DNA from: RGIG9060 sp045645985
Lineage (GTDB): Bacteria; Spirochaetota; Spirochaetia; Treponematales; Treponemataceae
DNA: 32,827 bases
Direction: 5' to 3'
Assembly: GCA_045645985.1 (NCBI GenBank)
Contig: JAZRJV010000027.1
Location: 1 to 32,827 of the forward strand
The notes under the pieces were generated by a model that saw only the letters and a program-made list of their open reading frames with translations, searched no databases and was not told the DNA's origin. The position numbers were made by a program, and so were the translations under genes. Position 1 is the stretch's first letter. Every line of letters starts with the position of its first letter. Shown here piece after piece: positions 15,424 to 25,041 of this stretch.

Positions 15424-17409
15424 CTATTTTATAGAATTAAGCATCTGTAAAAATTCCGGAGATTTCATCTCATTTTGAGACATAACTTCTGACGGAGAAT
15501 CATTATCATCATCTTTTGAAACCAAGAAAATTTCGTCATTAGGATTCATTCTGTCGTAAAAACCTTTTTGCACAAAGTTTCCCAAAGAAACATCTTCTCC
15601 AATTTCAACAAGTTCAATTTCACCAAGATACATTTCCTCAAGAAGAACCAAACCAATTCCTGTATCAGAATTTTTTACTTCATCTTTTTTAGCCACAATA
15701 AATCGACTATCCAAAGAAATTCCATCTCTTTTTCCTAAATCGATAAGAACTTGATTTCCTTTTCGATTAAGAATTTTTCCTCTAACAGCAAAAGAAGAAA
15801 CCATATCTAAAACTAATTTTTCAACAGCCGAAGAAAGTTTCTTATTTCCAGTTCGATATACAGTCCATTTTCCTACTAAACTTCCAGTTGAACTTACATA
15901 CAAATTTAATAGAATTGAATTTTCTCGATCATTTTCATCAAAAGTTAAAATACCAAAATAATCGTAACTATTTTTTCTTGCATCGCTAAAAGCTTGAGAG
16001 TAAGAATTTATATCATTTTCGGATGAGCAAACATTAAAATATGGAAAAGCTGCAAAACTATCAGCGATTAAGTTTGAACAAACAAAGGAAGATTCAGCAT
16101 GCAACATAGATAAATTTCCCTTTTGATGATACAAACCGATAGAAACTCTGCTTTTATCAAGATAAAAAGGTTCAACATCCCAGCGTTTAGAAATAGTATT
16201 TTCCAAAAGAGAATCATAAGATTCAATTCTATCAGAAACTTCTTGAGAAATTTTTCCTTGAGTATCAATAAACTTTAACTGAGCTAAACTTGATTCAGGA
16301 TAGCCTTCATTTAATAGCCAATCTGCATAGGCAAGTCTAACTTTCAAATTCAAAGGATGAATTTTTAATGCTCTAATATATTCAAATAATGTATTATTGG
16401 AGTTGTATTTTTCAACGGACTCGTTTGCAGCCTTTATGTGATAAAAAGCATAATTTTCCCTGCGAGAATCTTCAATTTCTAAAAATTTACAAACAAGTTG
16501 TTCAAGAAAATATCTAGCGATTTCATCTTGCGGATTTATTTTTATCACAGTTTCTAAAGATTTAATTGCTTGTTCTATAGCACCTAATTTATAAACTGCA
16601 CAAGATTTCAAATACCAAGCATCAGAATTATTTCTATTTTGAGAAATTCTATAATCACAAATTTCTACAACCTGTTCATATTCACCTTTCGAATATAAAA
16701 TGTAAGCCAACAAGGCATTTGCTTTATCATATTTCGGATTTAATTTTAATGAAGTACGAACAAATCCTTCAGCCTTATTTAAGTCGCCTTTTTGAACACA
16801 GATATATGAAGCATAATAATATACTTCTGGATTATCATTATGAAATGCGATTGCTTGATTTATAAATTTTTCGGCTTGTTCATTTTTGCCCAATTTCAAA
16901 CTGATTAAAGCAAGCGACAACAAAGCTTTTTTACTATTTGCGTCACGAGATAATGCTTCATTGTAGTATTTTTCGGCAGATGAAATTCGTCCCTCTAAAG
17001 CCTGTAATTGCGCAATTCCATAAAGAGATTCAACATCGTTAGGATATCTTTTTAAAATATTGTCAAACACTTGTTGTGCATTTTTTACATCCCCAAGTCC
17101 GATTAAACAAAATCCCTTCAAATGCTGAATTTTTAAATTATATTTATAATATTTACTTGCAGTTTCTAAACAAGATAAGGCTCGAGAATATTCATCCATT
17201 TCATAAGCACATTCTGCAAGAGCAATCCAAGCATCAGCATAATCAGGATTTAACAACAATGCTTCTTGATATTGCTCAATAGCGCCAACAAAATCTTCTC
17301 TTTGCTGAAAAGATTTTCCTGCACCATAAAAATCTAATGCAGTTGGATTAGAAAAAGCAAAATTTAGTGCTATAGAAAAAAGTACAAAATAAAAAATATT
17401 TTTTTTCAT
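15424..17409 (-). CDS. Secreted TPR-repeat protein
   Basis: A 661-residue protein from ATG 17409, chosen because GGGA lies six bases upstream and the signal peptide MKKNIFYFVLFSIALNFAFS begins there; an upstream GTG at 17421 is in frame. Roughly eight consecutive tetratricopeptide repeats cover residues 20-325 (for example AIEQYQEALLLNPDYADAWIALAECAYE and AEKYYNEALSRDANSKKALLSLALIS patterns). Residues 330-530 are a mixed domain I do not recognise. The C-terminal part (about 540-620) with GKILNRKGNQVLIDLGKRDG resembles the small beta domain found in FlgT-like and other envelope proteins. Probably periplasmic or outer-membrane scaffold. Last gene of the phoH unit, 33 nt after corC. Confidence 0.8.
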   Translation of the reverse strand: MKKNIFYFVLFSIALNFAFSNPTALDFYGAGKSFQQREDFVGAIEQYQEALLLNPDYADAWIALAECAYEMDEYSRALSCLETASKYYKYNLKIQHLKGFCLIGLGDVKNAQQVFDNILKRYPNDVESLYGIAQLQALEGRISSAEKYYNEALSRDANSKKALLSLALISLKLGKNEQAEKFINQAIAFHNDNPEVYYYASYICVQKGDLNKAEGFVRTSLKLNPKYDKANALLAYILYSKGEYEQVVEICDYRISQNRNNSDAWYLKSCAVYKLGAIEQAIKSLETVIKINPQDEIARYFLEQLVCKFLEIEDSRRENYAFYHIKAANESVEKYNSNNTLFEYIRALKIHPLNLKVRLAYADWLLNEGYPESSLAQLKFIDTQGKISQEVSDRIESYDSLLENTISKRWDVEPFYLDKSRVSIGLYHQKGNLSMLHAESSFVCSNLIADSFAAFPYFNVCSSENDINSYSQAFSDARKNSYDYFGILTFDENDRENSILLNLYVSSTGSLVGKWTVYRTGNKKLSSAVEKLVLDMVSSFAVRGKILNRKGNQVLIDLGKRDGISLDSRFIVAKKDEVKNSDTGIGLVLLEEMYLGEIELVEIGEDVSLGNFVQKGFYDRMNPNDEIFLVSKDDDNDSPSEVMSQNEMKSPEFLQMLNSIK

Positions 17410-17442
17410 TGTTAATCCCACCCTTAAATTATGAAAAAATAA

Positions 17443-18228
17443 TTACTCAACTTGTTCTTCTTCATCTTTCTCAATGATTTTTATAAGATTGATTCGATGA
17501 CCTTCCATATCCTGAATAATGAAATCATAGTTTCGCCATGACACTTTTTCATATTTTACAGGAATTTTTCCAAATAAGTCAAAAACAAAACCACCTAAAG
17601 TATCAAATTCTTCGTTAGGAAAACTACTTTCAATTTTATCATTTAAATCATCAAGATTTATTCTTCCATCGCAAATCCATATTTTATCACCAACTGGTAA
17701 AATATCTTCGTTTTCATTATCAAATTCATCTTGAATATCACCAACAATTTCTTCGATAATATCTTCCAAGCAGACAATTCCTGAAATTCCGCCGTACTCA
17801 TCGATAGCAACAGCAATATGAACATGGCGTCTTTTAAACTCACGCAAAAGTGAATCAATGCGTTTGGATTCTGGAACAAAAAATGCCTTTCTGATAATTT
17901 TTTCTAAATCAACAGGCTCGTGTTTTGCAATTACTTTAATCAAATCTTTTACATACAAAATTCCAATTACATTATCGATAGAATCGCTGTAAACAGGAAA
18001 TCGTGAATGTCCGCTTTCTGCAATTTTTTCGTAAAGTTCTTGTTCTGTTGTGTGAAGATTGATAAAATCCACATCAATTCGAGGAATCATAACTTCTTTT
18101 ACAGAAGTTTCAGGCAAATCTTCAATTCCTTGAATCATATCTTGTTTTTCTTCTTGCAACTCTTCATCTATAGTGCTTTCTTGAGAATTATTTTTCTTCT
18201 TTGCAAAAATTGATTTTAAAAAAGCCAT
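17443..18228 (-). CDS. CorC/TlyC-type CBS-domain protein
   Basis: A 261-residue cytoplasmic protein: a short Lys/Glu-rich start, ETSVKEVMIPRIDVDFI leading into two CBS domains (about 40-165, with GHSRFPVYSDSIDNVIGILYVKDL and HVHIAVAIDEYGGISGIVCLEDI), then the CorC_HlyC domain (about 180-255, with DGRINLDDLNDKI and FDTLGGFVFDLFGKIP). There is no membrane domain, as in CorC/YbeX and the spirochaete TlyC proteins once labelled haemolysins. CBS domains bind adenine nucleotides; the family is tied to Mg/Co efflux and, when next to ybeY, to ribosome maturation. It follows ybeY by 12 nt with AAGGA seven bases before ATG. Confidence 0.88.
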   Translation of the reverse strand: MAFLKSIFAKKKNNSQESTIDEELQEEKQDMIQGIEDLPETSVKEVMIPRIDVDFINLHTTEQELYEKIAESGHSRFPVYSDSIDNVIGILYVKDLIKVIAKHEPVDLEKIIRKAFFVPESKRIDSLLREFKRRHVHIAVAIDEYGGISGIVCLEDIIEEIVGDIQDEFDNENEDILPVGDKIWICDGRINLDDLNDKIESSFPNEEFDTLGGFVFDLFGKIPVKYEKVSWRNYDFIIQDMEGHRINLIKIIEKDEEEQVE

Positions 18229-18240
18229 TTTTATTCCTTG

Positions 18241-18783
18241 TTATATAATTTTTATATCACTAAATTCTTTTAAAATAGATTCTTGTAACACAAGCATTTT
18301 TATTTCTTCATTTTCTTTTAATTCATCATTGAGTTTTACAACATTTTCTTCAGCGTTCAAAATATCGCCATTTTCGTCAATATGAAATTCGCCATGATCC
18401 ATTCCGTCTAAATGTAAAATTCCGTGAACCAAAAGTCGTTTTAATTCTTCATTAACAGGAAGATTGAATTTAGACGCATTTTTTTCTAAAGTTTCTACCG
18501 AAATTACAATATCCCCTGCACAAAAAAATTCATTTCCCTCTTCATCGGTATAAGAATCGCCTTGTTCAAAAGATAAAACATCTGTTGGTGCGTCAATGTT
18601 ACGATAATTTTTATTTAGTTCTTGCATAAAATCATCATCACAAAATAAAACCGAAACATCCCAATTATCAATATCTTGATTTTCCAAAATAGATTGAAAA
18701 AATCTACTTATATTTTCTAATTTTTCTTCTGAATAAGAAGTTTTTAAATCTTGATGATTAACAATATTTATTATATTTGCCAC
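18241..18783 (-). CDS. ybeY: rRNA maturation endonuclease YbeY
   Basis: A 180-residue zinc-dependent RNase of the YbeY family, involved in 16S rRNA 3'-end maturation and ribosome quality control. The zinc motif HGILHLDGMDH is complete with His120, His124 and His130, preceded by the family TDVLSF segment at 67-72 and AGDIVIS at 89-95. Start is GTG 18783, sharing its G with the pgpH TAG stop (TAGTG), with AAGGA upstream. A C-terminal acidic extension of about 40 residues follows the zinc motif. phoH-pgpH-ybeY is a common arrangement. Confidence 0.94.
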   Translation of the reverse strand: MANIINIVNHQDLKTSYSEEKLENISRFFQSILENQDIDNWDVSVLFCDDDFMQELNKNYRNIDAPTDVLSFEQGDSYTDEEGNEFFCAGDIVISVETLEKNASKFNLPVNEELKRLLVHGILHLDGMDHGEFHIDENGDILNAEENVVKLNDELKENEEIKMLVLQESILKEFSDIKII

Positions 18784-20525
18784 TATTTTGATTCCTTTTT
18801 AGAATTTGTAGAATTTGCCCCTGAGTTTTTTGAAGATTCTTCAGAATTAACTTCGGTATTTTCATCTTCAGTATTTTTTTGATTTGGATATTCAAGTCTA
18901 GTATGATAATATCCTGCAAGAATATTTACGAATGCCTCTTGTATTGCATCTAAATCAGAAAACTTAAGTTGACATTTATCTAAAAGATGATTTTCAACTT
19001 TATCCATAATCAACTCACGAATAAATTTTTCAAGTCTAGGAACTGAAGGTTTTTGCAAAGTTCTACAAGCAGCTTCTACTGTGTCTGCCAACATAACAAC
19101 TGCAGCTTCTTTTGATGACGGAGAATCGCCTGTGTAAGAATATGTATATTCTTCAGTTGTTTCACCTTCATCTTGTTGTTTTGCTTTATAATAGAAATAT
19201 TTAATTACAGAATTTCCATGATGCTCTGCAATAATATCTTCAACTTCTTTTGGAAGTCTTAATTGTTTTGCTTTTTCAACGCCTTTTTTTACATGACTTT
19301 TAATTACAGAAACCGACAAACTTGGATTTATATCGTCATGTTTATTGCCTTCTGTTTGATTTTCAACAAAATATTCAGGCTGTTCTAACTTTCCAATATC
19401 GTGATAATAAGAACCAACTCTTGCTAACAAAGCATTTGCACCAATTTCATTACAAGCACTTTCGGCCAAAGTTGCAACCATCATAGAGTGATTATATGTT
19501 CCTGGAGCAGTAATTAACATACGCTTCATTGTAGAATTATTTAAATCAGACAAATCCATAAGTCTAAAAACAGAAGCTGTATTCAACATTGTTTCTAGTG
19601 GAGTTAAAAATCCTAGAGCAAAAATTCCAGAAATAAATGCGTTTAATGCAACACCAAACAGAACGAATGCGTTAAATTCAGCATCATCATTTATGATAAT
19701 ACTCAAAGCGAACAAGAAAATTATGTTCAAAATTGATAAAATTACAGACGCAAAAACCAAATCAATGCGTTTTTCAGTTTTGCTAACAACTTTTGCCGAT
19801 GCAATAGATGAAGCAAGAACAAACAAACATGGAATAGGCTGAAAAGAAGCAACAAACAAAACGCCAAGAGCCATTAAAATTGAAAAGAAAACCGCTGAAA
19901 CTTGTCCAAAAAGCACTGTTATCAACATTGTTGCAAAAGTTGCTGGAATTATAGTTGTTAACGAAAATTGTGATAAAAATGCAGGAACTTTAGTTGCAAA
20001 TGTTGTTACGCCATAGACAACAACATACAAAGAAGCAATAAAAATCATTTCTTTTAATTTAATTTCTCTGCCTAACATATACGGAGAAAATAAAAAAACA
20101 GTTAAAACAACTAACAAAAATAAATATAAAAAAGCATTTGCTAAAGCTCTAAAATCGATATAAGTTGGAGCTTCGGCAATTTTTCGTAATTTTGCATAGT
20201 TTTCATCTGTAATTGGAAATCCTTTTCTGATGATTTTCTCATCTTTTGTTACTTGAATAGGATCAAATTCTGTTGGTGGTAATGATTTTTCTGCGATAAT
20301 AGTTCTATCGGCTATCTGTCCAATTTGATATTCAGACAAGGCAAAACTAGCAACCGTTTCGCGAGTTGCAACATCAAAAAAAGTAATTATGAGCAAAGAT
20401 ATAAATGTTAATAATACAACAAAAAATGCACTTTTATTGTTTCGTATCGAAGTAAAGGGATTTGTAAAATAATTTTTTTCATCTTGATTAGTGGTTAAAC
20501 TACTCTGAATTTTCTGCTTTTTCAT
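18783..20525 (-). CDS. pgpH: Membrane HD-domain c-di-AMP phosphodiesterase, PgpH type
   Basis: A 580-residue 7TM-HD protein. One N-terminal helix (about 33-50, FFVVLLTFISLLIITFF), a short extracytoplasmic part shorter than the family's full 7TMR-HDED domain (Listeria PgpH is about 720 residues), then about six to seven hydrophobic helices from 130 to 320. The cytoplasmic HD domain (about 345-500) has NHSMMVA, GSYYHDIGKLEQPEYF and AEHHGN metal-ligand motifs. The family hydrolyses cyclic di-AMP. The C-terminal tail is Asn/Ser/Glu-rich. The start lies inside the end of phoH (26-nt overlap), so the two are coupled. Confidence 0.88.
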   Translation of the reverse strand: MKKQKIQSSLTTNQDEKNYFTNPFTSIRNNKSAFFVVLLTFISLLIITFFDVATRETVASFALSEYQIGQIADRTIIAEKSLPPTEFDPIQVTKDEKIIRKGFPITDENYAKLRKIAEAPTYIDFRALANAFLYLFLLVVLTVFLFSPYMLGREIKLKEMIFIASLYVVVYGVTTFATKVPAFLSQFSLTTIIPATFATMLITVLFGQVSAVFFSILMALGVLFVASFQPIPCLFVLASSIASAKVVSKTEKRIDLVFASVILSILNIIFLFALSIIINDDAEFNAFVLFGVALNAFISGIFALGFLTPLETMLNTASVFRLMDLSDLNNSTMKRMLITAPGTYNHSMMVATLAESACNEIGANALLARVGSYYHDIGKLEQPEYFVENQTEGNKHDDINPSLSVSVIKSHVKKGVEKAKQLRLPKEVEDIIAEHHGNSVIKYFYYKAKQQDEGETTEEYTYSYTGDSPSSKEAAVVMLADTVEAACRTLQKPSVPRLEKFIRELIMDKVENHLLDKCQLKFSDLDAIQEAFVNILAGYYHTRLEYPNQKNTEDENTEVNSEESSKNSGANSTNSKKESK

Positions 20526-21465
20526 AGGCCTGTATAATTTTCCTTACAAGAGGACTTCTAACAATATCCTCACCAGATAGATGACAAATACTAATATCAT
20601 CAATATCTTTTAAAATTTCCAATGCATTAACCAATCCTGATTTTATTTTTTTAGGCAAATCAGATTGAGTTGCATCCCCAGTTATAAAAATCTTAGAATT
20701 TTCTCCAATTCTAGTTAAAAACATTTTCATCTGTTGTTCAGTTGTATTCTGAGCTTCATCTAAGATTATAATACTATCTGATAAAGTTCGTCCACGCATA
20801 TATGCTAAAGGAGCAATTTCTATTATCCCCGATTCTAACATTTTACGCAAGAACTCTCTAGGTAATAAGCTTTCTAAAGAATCAAATAAAGGTCGCAAAT
20901 ATGGATTTATCTTTTGTTCAAAATCGCCAGGAAGAAAACCTAAACTTTCACCAGCTTCTACAACAGGACGAGTTAGTATAAGACTTTTTTTCTTTTGTGA
21001 AAGAAGTTGAGATAAAGCTTCTGCTACCACAAGAAAAGTTTTTCCAGAACCAGCTGGGCCAGAAGCAAACACCAATGATGAATTTCTCATAGCATAAATC
21101 AATTTTGCCTGAGTTTTTGTTTTTGGAAAAACAGTTTTTACACCACCAGGAATTCTAATTGTTGCTCGATTAAAAAACTCTTTATCATCGCCAAAATCAG
21201 AATCTACGGAAGATAGCAAAATCGATTTTACCATATCAGTACAAGGTTCTGTTCCTTCGCTAGCTTCATCAAGAATTCTATTCAAAACATGCTTAAATCG
21301 CTGATTTATTTCTTCATCTTCAGCACAAACAGAAATCTCATTCCCTTTTATATAAACAGGAACTCCTAAATAATCTTCTATGAGACGCAAATTAATGTCA
21401 TTAGAACCACATACCTTGTATAATAAATCTGTATCTGGCACTACAATTGTATACGAACAATCCAC
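20500..21465 (-). CDS. PhoH-family ATPase (PhoL/YbeZ type)
   Basis: A 321-residue PhoH-like NTPase. N-terminal KH-like region (about 1-75, with VCGSNDINLRLIEDYLGVPVYIKGN), then the helicase-like PhoH domain with Walker A GPAGSGKT (136-143), LTRPVVEAGE, the family hallmark GRTLSDSIIILDEAQNTT (Walker B) and FITGDATQSDLP. It is probably an RNA-related ATPase working with YbeY, which is encoded two genes downstream. Start is GTG at 21465, giving the usual family N-terminus. No ribosome binding site is seen; the transcript may be leaderless. Confidence 0.92.
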   Translation of the reverse strand: MDCSYTIVVPDTDLLYKVCGSNDINLRLIEDYLGVPVYIKGNEISVCAEDEEINQRFKHVLNRILDEASEGTEPCTDMVKSILLSSVDSDFGDDKEFFNRATIRIPGGVKTVFPKTKTQAKLIYAMRNSSLVFASGPAGSGKTFLVVAEALSQLLSQKKKSLILTRPVVEAGESLGFLPGDFEQKINPYLRPLFDSLESLLPREFLRKMLESGIIEIAPLAYMRGRTLSDSIIILDEAQNTTEQQMKMFLTRIGENSKIFITGDATQSDLPKKIKSGLVNALEILKDIDDISICHLSGEDIVRSPLVRKIIQAYEKAENSE

Positions 21466-21472
21466 TATAGAA

Positions 21473-21502
21473 ATTTTACAAGCATTTATATGAATCCGTC
21501 AA
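21473..21502 (-). promoter_or_regulatory. Candidate promoter of the phoH-pgpH-ybeY-corC-TPR unit
   Basis: Minus strand: -35 TTGACG (21502-21497, overlapping the lptD stop codon), 18-bp spacer, -10 TAAAAT (21478-21473), seven bases to the GTG at 21465. It would again give a leaderless mRNA. The absence of any ribosome binding site before the GTG supports it indirectly. Confidence 0.4.
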
Positions 21503-24500
21503 GGGTTCAATGTAATCTCGCCATCCTCATCTTCTATTTGAGTTTTAAACATATTCATCGGTTTCCACATTACAGAAATCGAAAAATATGGACTAAAGTC
21601 ATATCTATATGGAATTTCATCAGTTATCAATTTTGGTTCGATAGAAAATTCTGATTTGAAATCCCAATCGTGTAAATCATGTGTTAATGCAATAGAAAAA
21701 CTTTTTAATTTGAATCCAGAAAGTTCACGATTTTCTTGATTTGCAAAATCAAATGAGTTTAACAAATCTTTAATAATATTTTTTTCACCTGGAACTTCTA
21801 CATCATAATCTAAAATATCTTGAAAATATCTAAAAATAACATCATTTCTAGAAGTAGATCTAAAAGAAATATTCAAAAATTCATTTATTTCAAATGTAAC
21901 TGACGGAGAAAAAACAAATGAACTGTTAGAAGGTCTAACCATATCAATTTTTACAGAAGTTGATAATCCTGGAGAAAGTGAAATTCGGTTACGCCAAAAA
22001 GTAAACTTTTTTGATGGCATTGTATAAGAAAAATTAATTGCATTTGGCAAAAATTCCTTCTCTTTTTGAACAACCCAACCTTTATTTATATCAAGTTTAT
22101 AAGGAAAAGCGTAATTCATAGAAAATGACAACGACATTCCCCAGATTGATGAAGAGAAAGAGAAAGAAGTTGGATGCTCTTCTTCTAAATCATACTGAAA
22201 AGATTGAGAAAGAGAAAGTTTTTTATTAAAAAGGCTAAAACTTAAACTTTGCTTTAGAGGTTTTAATTCATAAGCATCAATGTATTTGCCAATTTTTACA
22301 TCATCATCAATAATTCCGTCATTATTTGTGTCAGAATCAATTTCTGCAAGACCAGTTTCAATAGAAAAATTCATAAAAGGAAATGAAAATTTATATTTTG
22401 CAGTATAAGTATCTAACCTAGGCGGCAAGTTTGAAGTAAAAGACAAAGATTGAGTATGTGAATTTAAGCCATTATAATTTAAATTTAGATTTAATGTATG
22501 GGCAGTAACACCATCTTCGTCCCATTTTGCAGTTTTATATTCCCACTCAGGCACATCCACAGTTCCTGTAAATTCTGTATCAACAACTTGAACAGTTGTA
22601 TTCCAAGAAATTGAAGAAGAATTAAAAATAGGTGAATTAACAAATGGTTTAATACTCAAAGAGTTTGTATTTACAACATCCATTGTATTTGCAGCATAGT
22701 CATTAAGAATAATCTGATTTCTAGAAGATTCAGTAGAATAATATTCTTCCGAAATAACTGGATGCTCTTGCATCTGTGGTGAAAATTTTACTGTATTGGT
22801 TAAACTCAAAAAATTCTTAAAAAGTCCTAAAGAACTTGAAATTTGAGCTGGTATAGAAACCTTATAATATGTTGATTGATAATTTTCTTCGGAAAAACTA
22901 ATTTCATCAGGAGAAGTAGTTTTATTTGAATTATAAGTTATCAAAGAATCATAAGTAGGTGTAATTGAATAGGACAACGAATAATTTATTAAAGATGAAT
23001 TTGTTGAATTTTTATAAGCATTTGTTGTTAAAGAAGGTTGCATCTGTGCATCTAAATCACTTTGATGCTTTTTTTCTTCCGCAGAAAGTTCTTTTTTATC
23101 TGAATTTTCATTACCTTCTGTATTTTCATTTATATTTTCAGAAGATTCATTTTCATTTGAAGATTGCAAATCTTCTGGTTCTGAAATTTTAGCTAAAGTG
23201 CTTTTTGAAACTGTACTTTCTGTAGCAGTATTTGTTTCAGTGTTATTTTTTGTTTTTTTAGTAAATGGATAAGAAAAAATCTTACCAGAAATATTTACCG
23301 AAGCCCCAACAGGAACAATCTGAGATGGATAAAAGAATTTTCTGTTTGGACTATATGTTACATCCAAACCTTTTAAATCTTCATTATTTTTAGAAGAAAA
23401 AGATATTGAAGATTTTATATTAGTTAATGAAAGTGTTGTAACAAAGGGATTCAAAAAAGAAACCTTAGGCGAAAATGAAGCATTAGCTGTCCAAGAATAA
23501 GATGTAATTCCAGATGTAGAAGTAGTTGAAGAATCATCATCATCAGTTAATCCATTTGTCAATAAAGAAAACCAGTCCATAGTTTCACTTCGTTCTGATA
23601 AGAAATCTGTATTAAAAAATGAATCAGAATAAACAGGCAAAGAAATTGACAATGAAAATGGAGAATATGATAAAGATGTATTTAAATTTGCATAAAATCT
23701 AAAAGGAAGTTTTACACCTAAAAGATAGCCAGAATCTTTTGTCATCTGATTATCATTATATTTATTGTAAGGAGTATAAAATCCAGAATCTCTATAAAGA
23801 GTATTTGAAAAACCTAGCATCGCAGAAAAAGTTAAATCAGAAACTACTTTTTTTGGCTTAAAAACTCCGTCAACACCTAAAAAGCCACCTAATTTTGTGT
23901 AATAATCTGCCATAAATTTTAAGTAATTAGAGCCAACGCCAGAAGCATCTTCTTCAAGATTATGTAAAAACAATCCTTCTCTAACTTGTTTTTTTAATTT
24001 TGTAGGTTTTAAGAAACTGAAATAATCATCTTCATCCCCAGAAGAAGTTTCTAAGGGTTTTCTTCCCACCAAATAAGTTGAAGTGTGTACAAAATATCCT
24101 TTTCTATCATCGATTCCGATAACTGGATTAAAAATCATTTCATCTTTAGGATAATAGAAAAAAGGCAACCAAAGAGTAAGCAAACTTCCAACGAAAAATC
24201 TAGCATTTACAAAAGCAAATTCGTTTCCTGGCAAAAGCCAAATTCTACTTGCATCAATTCGCCAGTGCGAATCCTCGGCATCACAAAATGTTAGAGAACC
24301 GTTTTTAAAACCAATTACACCAGAATCATCGCGACCAAAAATATCAGAATCAACAACTAACTTTGAATTGGAGTCTAATTTGAACATATCAGAATTTGCT
24401 TGAGAAACTCTACCTTCAGCAAAAACGCCTTCTTGTGTTTCAGCATTGAACAAAACAGAAGTTGCAGTTAATCGTTCTGTAACCGAAGAACCAGAAAGTC

Positions 24501-25041
24501 TTTCAAGAACAACATTTCCTTCGGCAAAGAGTCGTTGTCGCTTTCGTTCATAATTCACTTTGTCTGCGTAAATAATTGTTCCAGAACCGCCTTGTTCAAC
24601 TTTTATTTTTACATCGCCAGTTAATTCAATTACATCTGCACCGATTTCAGATTTTGAATATTCAGTTTTTTGTGCTGATAAAATCGTAATCGTACTTGAA
24701 GATTTTGTTTTTGTTTCTTCAGTCTTATCTTTATTTTTTTTCTGTTTTTTGTCTTTTTTTACAGAAGTTTCCGAAGTTTCAGTTTTTTTGGAATTTTCAT
24801 CAGTTTGAGAAACTTCAGATTCTTTTCCATTTACTTTAAGTGAATTTTCAGTTTCTGGATTTTTTAATTTTATATCATCTTTAGAAACTTCTTTTAAATC
24901 ATCAGAAACATCTTTTTGTAAATCAGCAAAAGATACAGGTTCTGTTTTTTCTTCAGCAAAAACATGAGAAAAACTTAACGAGAAAATTATAAATATGAAG
25001 AAAACTTTTACAAAACGCAAAAGTTTATGATTTTTTATCAC
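21499..25041 (-). CDS. lptD: LptD-like outer-membrane assembly protein (OstA family)
   Basis: A 1180-residue predicted outer-membrane protein. Signal peptide about 1-29 (FFIFIIFSLSFSHVFA), a charged Lys/Glu/Ser linker (30-110), an OstA/LptA-like beta domain (about 115-215, with GDVKIKVEQ, ADKVNYERKRQRLFAEGNVVLERL and GVFAEGRV repeats), then a long Ser/Tyr/Phe-rich beta-barrel region with the LptD-like LWLPFFYYPKDE. An acidic Asn/Glu insertion lies near 615-660, and a calcium-loop-like DSDTNNDGIIDDD near 895-908. In Gram-negatives LptD inserts LPS; treponemes lack classical LPS, so the cargo is uncertain. Start is GTG 25041, overlapping the uvrA stop (GTGA). Confidence 0.82.
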   Translation of the reverse strand: MIKNHKLLRFVKVFFIFIIFSLSFSHVFAEEKTEPVSFADLQKDVSDDLKEVSKDDIKLKNPETENSLKVNGKESEVSQTDENSKKTETSETSVKKDKKQKKNKDKTEETKTKSSSTITILSAQKTEYSKSEIGADVIELTGDVKIKVEQGGSGTIIYADKVNYERKRQRLFAEGNVVLERLSGSSVTERLTATSVLFNAETQEGVFAEGRVSQANSDMFKLDSNSKLVVDSDIFGRDDSGVIGFKNGSLTFCDAEDSHWRIDASRIWLLPGNEFAFVNARFFVGSLLTLWLPFFYYPKDEMIFNPVIGIDDRKGYFVHTSTYLVGRKPLETSSGDEDDYFSFLKPTKLKKQVREGLFLHNLEEDASGVGSNYLKFMADYYTKLGGFLGVDGVFKPKKVVSDLTFSAMLGFSNTLYRDSGFYTPYNKYNDNQMTKDSGYLLGVKLPFRFYANLNTSLSYSPFSLSISLPVYSDSFFNTDFLSERSETMDWFSLLTNGLTDDDDSSTTSTSGITSYSWTANASFSPKVSFLNPFVTTLSLTNIKSSISFSSKNNEDLKGLDVTYSPNRKFFYPSQIVPVGASVNISGKIFSYPFTKKTKNNTETNTATESTVSKSTLAKISEPEDLQSSNENESSENINENTEGNENSDKKELSAEEKKHQSDLDAQMQPSLTTNAYKNSTNSSLINYSLSYSITPTYDSLITYNSNKTTSPDEISFSEENYQSTYYKVSIPAQISSSLGLFKNFLSLTNTVKFSPQMQEHPVISEEYYSTESSRNQIILNDYAANTMDVVNTNSLSIKPFVNSPIFNSSSISWNTTVQVVDTEFTGTVDVPEWEYKTAKWDEDGVTAHTLNLNLNYNGLNSHTQSLSFTSNLPPRLDTYTAKYKFSFPFMNFSIETGLAEIDSDTNNDGIIDDDVKIGKYIDAYELKPLKQSLSFSLFNKKLSLSQSFQYDLEEEHPTSFSFSSSIWGMSLSFSMNYAFPYKLDINKGWVVQKEKEFLPNAINFSYTMPSKKFTFWRNRISLSPGLSTSVKIDMVRPSNSSFVFSPSVTFEINEFLNISFRSTSRNDVIFRYFQDILDYDVEVPGEKNIIKDLLNSFDFANQENRELSGFKLKSFSIALTHDLHDWDFKSEFSIEPKLITDEIPYRYDFSPYFSISVMWKPMNMFKTQIEDEDGEITLNP

